A stretch of DNA of 64,000 nt from Ignavibacteriales bacterium (GTDB taxonomy: Bacteria > Bacteroidota > Ignavibacteria > Ignavibacteriales > Ignavibacteriaceae), in assembly GCA_016709765.1 (NCBI GenBank), contig JADJMD010000013.1, positions 930,001 through 994,000 on the forward strand. The letters are read 5' to 3'. The notes beneath the pieces were generated by a model. The model had not been told where the DNA came from, made no database searches, and was given only the letters and a program-made list of their open reading frames with translations. Every line of letters begins with the position of its first letter. Positions within the stretch are counted from its first letter, which is position 1. The position numbers and the translations under genes were made by a program. This document shows positions 26,192-31,773 of this stretch, in pieces.

Positions 26192-27292
26192 TTAATCTCT
26201 ACCCTTTATTTTTTTTACATCTTTCATTGTGGCATGAAAGAACTTGCCAAACTTTTTATCTTTCTCTCTCTTTTCTACGTAGGACATTTCGTTATACTGC
26301 GACTCTTTAAAAATTTTTATGTAGTTGTTGTAACGCTCTGCTGAAATCTCTCCACGTTGCATCGCTTCTAGTACTGCACAGCCGACTTCAACTGTATGAG
26401 TGCAGTCTTTGTATTTGCACTGATCTACAAGCTGATCAATTTCATTGAACGTATCACCAAGACCGGACTCGTTAGAGATCACCCCAAGCTCGCGCATTCC
26501 GGGATTATCAATTATTATTGCTCCGTTTTCCAGAACAATCAGCTCGCGTCGTGTGGTAGTGTGTTTTCCTCTTCCGTCTTTTTCTCTTATCGGCTGTGTT
26601 TTGTATAACTCCTGATGAATTAAATTATTCAGTAAAGTGGTTTTGCCGACTCCCGATGAACCAAGCAGGCAGTAAGTTTTATGTGGGGTAAAAAGCGTTT
26701 TGATATTTTCAATATCATTTAAACTAGTATTGCTAAATGAAGATATTTTTGCATCAGGCAATATTTCAAGTATCTGTTTTTTCTTTTCTTCAGCTTCTTC
26801 TGGACTAATAAGATCGCTTTTACTTAAAAATATAAGTGGAGTTATATTGTTCTCATTGATCATTACCAGATAACGTTCAAGTCTTCGCAAGTTGAAGTTG
26901 GAATCAAGTGACTGCATAATAATTGCATTATCAATGTTCGCTGCAATTAATTGATAATCAATTTTCTTTCCTGCGGCTTTTCTTTTTAGTAAAGATTTTC
27001 TCGGAAGAATATCCTGAATGATTGCAAGCGTATCATCATCAAATAATTGTGCATAAACAAAATCGCCAACGGTTGGCAGGTCTAAAGCGGAATCAGAATT
27101 AAACAAAAATTTTCCAGTCAGCTCTGCATAAATGTCTTTTATGCCGTTGGAAACAACAAAGCTGTTTTTGTTTACACTTATTACTCTTACGATTTTAAAA
27201 TCAGGGTTTTGGGATAAATCAACTTTATCCCTTCCCGAAGGGATTGATTCCAAAAACCAATTATCAAATCCAAGTTTCTCAATTGTTTTCAT
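26192..27292 (-). CDS. rsgA: RsgA, ribosome small-subunit GTPase
   Basis: A 366-residue late assembly GTPase for the 30S subunit. An N-terminal OB fold (about 25-95) is followed by a circularly permuted GTPase domain: G4 FLSKSDL comes before G1 GSSGVGKTT (about 213-221), then G2 GKHTTTRRE and G3 DNPGMREL. The zinc knuckle CKYKDCTHTVEVGC lies near residues 290-305. The protein starts MKTIEKLGFDNWF; decayed copies of exactly this start lie upstream at 27.7 and 28.4 kb, so this gene region has been duplicated in part. Confidence 0.96.
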   Translation of the reverse strand: MKTIEKLGFDNWFLESIPSGRDKVDLSQNPDFKIVRVISVNKNSFVVSNGIKDIYAELTGKFLFNSDSALDLPTVGDFVYAQLFDDDTLAIIQDILPRKSLLKRKAAGKKIDYQLIAANIDNAIIMQSLDSNFNLRRLERYLVMINENNITPLIFLSKSDLISPEEAEEKKKQILEILPDAKISSFSNTSLNDIENIKTLFTPHKTYCLLGSSGVGKTTLLNNLIHQELYKTQPIREKDGRGKHTTTRRELIVLENGAIIIDNPGMRELGVISNESGLGDTFNEIDQLVDQCKYKDCTHTVEVGCAVLEAMQRGEISAERYNNYIKIFKESQYNEMSYVEKREKDKKFGKFFHATMKDVKKIKGRD

Positions 27293-27360
27293 ATTAAAAA
27301 TCTCTTGATTCTGTTCACGTTTTTGTGTGAATTATGCGGACAGTATTTAGCTGTTCTGAT

Positions 27361-27660
27361 TTATTTCTTATTAAATTCCAAATACCAATTTCCATTTCCA
27401 AAATATGACCCTTCTTTTATAACAAATACTCGATAATGATTTTCTATAGCATAGTTTATTAGCTCGCGGTAGTCAAACAAAAAATTTGCCCCCCGTATAA
27501 TTTCTAATGGACCAATTCCAAATAATTCGACGCCTCGGGTGATTCTACCAGTCATATAAAGTTGCAACTTATTGAAAAGGTCTAACTCGATTAAAAGTTT
27601 AATACTTTTTGCATCTTGAGAGATTAGATTAGCTACATCGGATTCAGTAATCCTAAACAT
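27361..27660 (-). CDS. Hypothetical protein, 99 residues
   Basis: Not recognised. A soluble protein that reads as a helical N-terminal half (VANLISQDAKSIKLLIELDLF) and a mixed C-terminal half with conserved-looking FGIGPLEII and GNGNWYLEF stretches. No signal peptide or membrane helix. Its start region directly abuts, in a different frame, a decayed copy of the rsgA start, so the gene sits between that fragment and the intact rsgA. Coding is likely but not proven. Confidence 0.55.
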   Translation of the reverse strand: MFRITESDVANLISQDAKSIKLLIELDLFNKLQLYMTGRITRGVELFGIGPLEIIRGANFLFDYRELINYAIENHYRVFVIKEGSYFGNGNWYLEFNKK

Positions 27661-27674
27661 AGTCTAATTTATCC

Positions 27675-27715
27675 TCAAACCAATTATCGAAGCCGAGTTT
27701 TTCAATAACGTTCAT
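27675..27715 (-). pseudogene. Decayed rsgA 5' fragment, copy 1
   Basis: The minus strand reads MNVIEKLGFDNWF and then diverges; intact rsgA begins MKTIEKLGFDNWF. Its ATG overlaps the grpB-like stop codon as ATGA, which suggests that an rsgA-like gene once followed grpB with coupled translation. The frame ends a few codons later. Confidence 0.85.
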
Positions 27716-28251
27716 ATTGTTGAATTATACCATTGTTTTGATCGGTTTTTAATATCATTAAGAAAAGCATCCTTTGCCTGAGAATATGTTGAGAACAATC
27801 TTTTACCAGACTTAAATATAATATATTTATACGCCGAATAGTTTTTTGCCTCTTCCTGATGGGTTCTTAAATAATCACGGAGAATTATCTGATCCGTCCA
27901 GAAGGAACCACCTTTAACTGTTATGGCAAGATTGAAGTTGTGCTTGCTTCTTTTACGGAGATAGATACGTCCTCTGAAAAAAACCTCTCCGAAATTTTCA
28001 TAACCAAGTGATTCAAGTAAAGGTATCTTTGCAATAGCAGTTTCCAGACTTTTTACACCTACCAGCAAATCAACTATAGGTTTGCAGGCCATACCTTTTA
28101 CTGCAGTACTTCCAAAATGCTCAATATTTGTGACTGCGTTACTGAGTGCTTTCAACAACAATTCTTTTTCAGAATTAAATAATACTGGCCAATTAGAGTC
28201 ATACTTGACGATGACTAATTCTTCATCAATATTTTTTTGATCAGCATCCAT
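27712..28251 (-). CDS. GrpB-family (UPF0157) nucleotidyltransferase-like protein
   Basis: A 179-residue member of the GrpB/UPF0157 family: VIVKYDSNWPVLFNSEKELL at the start, the nucleotidyltransferase-like core IEHFGSTAVKGMACKPIVDLLVG (about 41-63), and FNLAITVKGGSFW. The GST and two aspartate-type positions resemble polymerase-beta-like folds, but enzymatic activity is unproven for the family. Its stop overlaps the first codon of an rsgA fragment. Such proteins often travel in accessory gene clusters. Confidence 0.88.
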   Translation of the reverse strand: MDADQKNIDEELVIVKYDSNWPVLFNSEKELLLKALSNAVTNIEHFGSTAVKGMACKPIVDLLVGVKSLETAIAKIPLLESLGYENFGEVFFRGRIYLRKRSKHNFNLAITVKGGSFWTDQIILRDYLRTHQEEAKNYSAYKYIIFKSGKRLFSTYSQAKDAFLNDIKNRSKQWYNSTI

Positions 28252-28283
28252 TATGTTATTTACACCAGCTGTTTTTGCTTGCG

Positions 28284-28420
28284 CTTATTACTCACGTATT
28301 TTGAAAGCAGTTGGTTTTGAATAAACCAACTTTATCTTTCCTCGAATGGATGTCCTAAGGACTCCTTACGGAGGATTCCCAAAACCAATTTTCGAAGCCG
28401 AGTTTTTATAAGTTGTTCAT
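28284..28420 (-). pseudogene. Decayed rsgA 5' fragment, copy 2, with hairpin insertion
   Basis: The minus strand reads MNNL, a stop, KLGFENWFWES, then after an insertion DKVGLFKTNCFQN. This follows rsgA (KLGFDNWFLES ... DKVDLSQNPDFKI) at DNA level over about 135 bases, including the later GAGTAATAAG. A 22-base insert at 28352-28373 consists of two tiny palindromes in tandem. A stop in codon five shows it is dead. Confidence 0.82.
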
Positions 28421-28437
28421 AAATTAATTTCCCTTAC

Positions 28438-28475
28438 TAAACCTCCCAATTCTTTCCAAAGAAAACAACGGGCAG
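28438..28475. repeat. 38-bp repeat, copy a
   Basis: Core ACCTCCCAATTCTTTCCAAA followed by GAAAACAACGGGCAG. It lies immediately upstream of the decayed rsgA fragment at 28.4 kb. Three more copies lie at 29391, 29944 and 30610. Confidence 0.75.
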
Positions 28476-28488
28476 GTTTTAAAATCTT

Positions 28489-29250
28489 TTAGATTTTATT
28501 GTTTGTAGCTCTTACTTTTTCCAGTTTGGTTTCTTTGTACAATCCGATAATTAAAATAATTGTAAAAAAGATTGAAGCCCCGGTGGTACCAAGATCAAGA
28601 CCTCCTTTTTCAATAGGTTTGGTAAGAAGATCACCAAAGGTTGCACCGAATGGTCTTGTTAAAACAAATGCAATCCAGAATAAAACTATTTTTGAAACCG
28701 GAGTAAAATAATGCAGAAGCACAGTGACAATCAGCATTCCGGTTATTAGAAGGGCACTAATTAAAAACCCCAATCCTAAACTATCAGAAAGAAAATCACC
28801 GGCTGCGGTTCCCAATGTATTGGCAATAAGAAATGCAATCCAATAATAAATTTCGGCAGATTGCGTTCTTATGTTTTCAACTGATATTGATTTTTCTTTT
28901 TGATGCCATAGTTTTAAAACAATCAATAAAAACAGCACTAAAATAACCGACCCGAAAGTATAACCCAGACCCAATGTGCGATCGATAAAATCAGAAATTC
29001 CGGTACCGACAATTGCAGTTGCTGTAAATACTAACCAGTAAGCCGCCGGATTATATTTACCGATATATAGTTTGATGGAAAGCAATATCAGGAATAAGAT
29101 GGTAAAAATTATAATTGTTTCTCCATAACCAAGATTTAGTGTCATAGAGAACAAATCAGCACCAGTTTCCCCGAGCGTGGTTGAGGCTATTTTAATAACC
29201 CAGTATAAAAAAATTATATGCGGAACTCTGTTTTTGTTCAGTGTGTCCAA
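28489..29250 (-). CDS. COG4705-like multi-pass membrane protein
   Basis: A 253-residue membrane protein of four similar units, each about 60 residues with a conserved small-residue motif: STTLGETGADLFSMTLNLGYG, GTGISDFIDRTLGLGY, LGTAAGDFLSDSLGLG and FGATFGDLLTKPIEKGGLDLG. This internal four-fold repeat and motif match the uncharacterised membrane-anchored COG4705 proteins. Transport is possible but not shown. It lies in the repeat-rich stretch upstream of rsgA, between two copies of the 38-bp repeat. Confidence 0.82.
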   Translation of the reverse strand: MDTLNKNRVPHIIFLYWVIKIASTTLGETGADLFSMTLNLGYGETIIIFTILFLILLSIKLYIGKYNPAAYWLVFTATAIVGTGISDFIDRTLGLGYTFGSVILVLFLLIVLKLWHQKEKSISVENIRTQSAEIYYWIAFLIANTLGTAAGDFLSDSLGLGFLISALLITGMLIVTVLLHYFTPVSKIVLFWIAFVLTRPFGATFGDLLTKPIEKGGLDLGTTGASIFFTIILIIGLYKETKLEKVRATNNKI

Positions 29251-29390
29251 TTAATCTCCATTATTTCATTTTATGATAGAAACAAGTATTCAATCTATCA
29301 GTTTTTTCCTGATTTTTTCAGGTTAAATATGTGATTTGTCAGAAAGAGCCGGATGCTAAATATTACTTACACCTAAATTGTTTGCAACTT

Positions 29391-29428
29391 TAAACTTCCC
29401 CATTCTTCCCAAAGGAAACAAAGGGGAG
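29391..29428. repeat. 38-bp repeat, copy b
   Basis: TAAACTTCCCCATTCTTCCC followed by AAAGGAAACAAAGGGGAG. It follows the double-palindrome copy 2 in the leftward direction. This copy forms a weak dyad of its own (CTTCCCC with GGGGAG). Confidence 0.7.
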
Positions 29429-29446
29429 AATAAAAAACCTTTGCAA

Positions 29447-29520
29447 GGCTGCCACGGTCGCACCGTGGCAGAGGTTACCACATACGTCACGGTACGATCG
29501 TGACGTCAACGAAAATTTAT
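29447..29520. repeat. Double-palindrome repeat, copy 2
   Basis: The left palindrome GCCACGGTCGCACCGTGGC is perfect; the right one, CGTCACGGTACGATCGTGACG, has one imperfect pair. It ends in the stop codon of the leftward gene at 29517, the same placement as copy 1 at the rsgA stop. Confidence 0.85.
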
Positions 29521-29864
29521 CTATACTCACCGATAACCTCAATTAAGCCAACAATATTATCATTTAACTTTTCAAGATCTTCAGCCGGTATCCACCATTC
29601 TGTATGATTAATTCCTCCAACTTTGTGTAATTCATATTTATCAATGAATTCCTTTTTAACTTTAAATTTTGTTACGTATCCAACTCCACTGGATTTTACA
29701 TTCCATTTCATAGCAATTTGTTTTGCATACACTTCATTTGTGACTGGATAGAAAATTGGCTGCTCTGGAAATCGAGGCGGCCATTTTTTATAACCACTTT
29801 CAGCCAGCAGCTTCAATTCTTCTGGACCGGTGGGGCGGTATATTATTATGGTTTCTTCCTTCAT
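29517..29864 (-). CDS. ADP-ribosylation/crystallin J1-type hypothetical protein
   Basis: A 115-residue soluble protein: TIIIYRPTGPEELKLLAESG, then KKWPPRFPEQPIFYPV, then NEVYAKQIAMKWN, GVGYVTKFKV and HTEWWIPAEDLEKLN. Proteins of this layout are commonly labelled ADP-ribosylation/crystallin J1, but no enzymatic activity is shown and the label is weak; I place it by overall similarity from memory. It is leftward and its stop lies inside a double-palindrome repeat. A weak rsgA-like start (PGFDRIF) lies just upstream. Confidence 0.75.
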   Translation of the reverse strand: MKEETIIIYRPTGPEELKLLAESGYKKWPPRFPEQPIFYPVTNEVYAKQIAMKWNVKSSGVGYVTKFKVKKEFIDKYELHKVGGINHTEWWIPAEDLEKLNDNIVGLIEVIGEYR

Positions 29865-29943
29865 CCAGCACTATTACTCATCTAATTTTGAACTATGGTC
29901 ACTGAAGATCCTGTCAAAGCCAGGAGCCGATAAACCATTCCTA

Positions 29944-29982
29944 TCAAACTTCCCAATTTTTTCCCAAGAAAATAACAGTAAG
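29944..29982. repeat. 38-bp repeat, copy c
   Basis: TCAAACTTCCCAATTTTTTC followed by CCAAGAAAATAACAGTAAG. It is placed upstream of the crystallin-J1-like gene, as copy a is placed upstream of the grpB-like gene. Confidence 0.7.
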
Positions 29983-30124
29983 TTTAATACATAAGACTAC
30001 AATGGCAAGATTAACCATTGCAAAAAAGTCCCACGCTGCTTAGGCAATCTGGGAGCTCTAATCACGCTTCAGTTAATTCATTAGATACAAATACTCTCTA
30101 GGCTTGAAGCAGTGTACTGATTTT

Positions 30125-30379
30125 CTATCGCTTCACTTTCACATCCTCTGCTATTATTTCAAGCATAATCTCAAGAGAGTGCGGGTATCTTTTTATCCCC
30201 TTTGGAAGCAACACCCTTTCCTTGAATTCTATTAGTTCATCGTACAGGTCAAGTGCATCATCTCCTCGTACCCATAGTCCAGGCCAATCAAGATCGAACT
30301 GCATCGCACCCGTTGGACAATCTCCTGAACTACCCATAATAGGAATTTTTGTTATTCTGTCTTTCGCTCGTGTAATCAT
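30125..30379 (-). CDS. Hypothetical protein, 84 residues
   Basis: Not recognised. A small acidic soluble protein with a SSGDCPTGAMQFDLDWPG stretch, then RGDDALDLYDELIEFKERV, which looks like a helix. An AAGGA sequence lies just before the ATG, with short spacing. It may be a small immunity- or regulator-type protein, but nothing in the sequence proves that. The gap to the next leftward gene holds an imperfect dyad (30031-30115) and a 38-bp repeat. Confidence 0.55.
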   Translation of the reverse strand: MITRAKDRITKIPIMGSSGDCPTGAMQFDLDWPGLWVRGDDALDLYDELIEFKERVLLPKGIKRYPHSLEIMLEIIAEDVKVKR

Positions 30380-30530
30380 AAATCCTTGTAATTTTTATGT
30401 GGCATTATTCAATTAGAACATTTATCTCAAACTTAAAAACTTCAATTCGACTTATCAACTAGTGTAATAAATAATAAACGGTTGAACGGTTAGAGGAATC
30501 GATTTTAGTTTTAGTTATTTTTTTCACTGG

Positions 30531-30598
30531 CTGCCACGGTTGCACCGCGGCGGCGGATATAACTTGCGTCACGATAAGACCGTGACGTCCACGAAAAT
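30531..30598. repeat. Double-palindrome repeat, copy 3
   Basis: Left part TGCCACGGTTGCACCGCGGC with one mismatch; right part CGTCACG ... CGTGACG around ATAAGAC. It aligns with copies 1 and 2. The rest of the 349-base gap between the 84-residue gene and the outer-membrane protein gene holds a 38-bp repeat and a terminator, and no convincing gene. Confidence 0.8.
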
Positions 30599-30609
30599 AA
30601 TTTTCTAAA

Positions 30610-30648
30610 TCAAACTTCATAATTCTTTCCAAAGAAAACAACGGCAAG
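30610..30648. repeat. 38-bp repeat, copy d
   Basis: TCAAACTTCATAATTCTTTC followed by CAAAGAAAACAACGGCAAG. On the minus strand it is followed directly by a short frame reading MKFDLENYF, weakly like an rsgA start, and then by double-palindrome copy 3. Confidence 0.72.
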
Positions 30649-30661
30649 AATAATTTAAATT

Positions 30662-30693
30662 AAAAAAACCGTAGAAGTTATCTCCTGCGGTTT
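30662..30693 (-). terminator. Terminator after the outer-membrane protein gene
   Basis: Arms AAACCGCAG and CTACGGTTT (one mismatch-tolerant pair), followed on the minus strand by a run of T. It lies about 36 bases after the stop at 30729. Confidence 0.8.
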
Positions 30694-30728
30694 GAAATTG
30701 TTTCATTATGTTAACACCGAAACAGTAT

Positions 30729-31430
30729 TTAAAATCCGAATCTATAACCAAAATTAACCTGAATTAAAAGCGCATTATATCCAAACATATTTGGCCCTGG
30801 CTCATTCCACGGCATTGTATGATCTGCTCTGGTACCAATAAAAGCACCAACCCGTGCACCTGCAAATAAAACTTCACTAAAATTGTAATCTACACCGCCG
30901 CCTATTTGCCAGATTAAATGTGTTGCCGCAGCACTTTGTTCAAATCCTGGCGAATAGTTTTCATCTAAATCAACATTGTATGTTTTGCCATTTACATTTG
31001 CAAAACCAACAGTTCCAAACACATATGGAAGTAATTTGTCTAAGCTGTAGCCAAACTTTCCAGTTAAAAACAGAGCATAACGGTAGCTCGCCTCATATGT
31101 CACAAGATCGGGAAAGTAAACTTTATCCACGGCAGTTCCTTTTTCCATATATAGCGGTATAATTAACTCTGCACCCGCAACCCAATCATTATCAAACTGA
31201 TGTTGATATCCAATAAATACTCCTGCCATTGGGCTGTCATCATTATAATCACCTGTTGTTTCTTTATGAGTAGGATCATCTGAATTAAGTTCTCCTGAAA
31301 CATATCCACCAAAAATTCCAGTATACCATTTTTTTGAATCAGGATTTGTTTGTGCATTTGCAAATGATCCTGATAATAGCAAGCAAACGAAACCGAAAGA
31401 ACACAGAAGATTCAAGTAACTTTTGAACAT
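30729..31430 (-). CDS. Outer-membrane beta-barrel protein
   Basis: A 233-residue exported protein: signal peptide to about residue 26 (LLLSGSFANAQ), then alternating hydrophobic strands with glycine and aromatic girdles (WYTGIFGGYVSGEL, MAGVFIGYQHQFDN, WVAGAELIIPLY, YALFLTGKFGY, LLPYVFGTVGFANV, LIWQIGGGVDYNF) and a C-terminal strand ending YRFGF with the terminal phenylalanine expected for BAM-inserted barrels. Eight strands fit the Opa/OmpA-like small porin superfamily. Function unknown. It has its own terminator and a long upstream region. Confidence 0.85.
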   Translation of the reverse strand: MFKSYLNLLCSFGFVCLLLSGSFANAQTNPDSKKWYTGIFGGYVSGELNSDDPTHKETTGDYNDDSPMAGVFIGYQHQFDNDWVAGAELIIPLYMEKGTAVDKVYFPDLVTYEASYRYALFLTGKFGYSLDKLLPYVFGTVGFANVNGKTYNVDLDENYSPGFEQSAAATHLIWQIGGGVDYNFSEVLFAGARVGAFIGTRADHTMPWNEPGPNMFGYNALLIQVNFGYRFGF

Positions 31431-31773
31431 AATGTCCTCCTTGTGGAATGAATGAATGTATGCACACCGTTATTTATGGAATTTATGGCAGCCCAAAGAA
31501 ATGATAAATCGAAGCAGTTTTGATACAAGAATAATACTGTAGAATATTTTTTGCCTCAACAGGAGAAATGGGCATAATATTTATACAACATTACGAAATA
31601 ATTTCTATATATAAAATGTTGCTTTAAAATTTTTTAATACTCAAGAAAATACCTGGAGGTCTAATAAAATTATATTTTTTTGAAAAGAAACACTGTTCGG
31701 GAGAGTCTTACTTATTAAAACCCAGCTTCAATTGACACGGCGTAGGGTGAGTATATTGAAAAAATTATTACTA
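31431..31773. other. Intergenic gap, no gene seen
   Basis: About 340 bases between the outer-membrane protein start and the clpB stop. The right half must hold the clpB 3' end and the left half the leftward promoter of the barrel gene. I see no repeat of the families found nearby and no RNA gene. Confidence 0.5.

Noticed and set aside
27660..27715. The rsgA-like fragment as an N-terminal extension of the 99-residue gene
   Set aside because: The fragment is in another frame and meets a stop within a few codons of the overlap.
30031..30115. An 85-base imperfect dyad that looked like an integron attC site (arms CACGCTGCTTAGGC and GGCTTGAAGCAGTG)
   Set aside because: The GTTRRRY and RYYYAAC boxes are missing and no integrase is in the window; too weak to call.
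30459..30647. A 62-residue leftward frame crossing the 38-bp repeat and double-palindrome copy 3
   Set aside because: It is made almost wholly of repeat sequence shared with other intergenic sites, so it is unlikely to be a gene.
31431..31773. Possible small RNA in the gap before the outer-membrane protein gene
   Set aside because: No stable hairpin with T-run or conserved box could be seen by eye.
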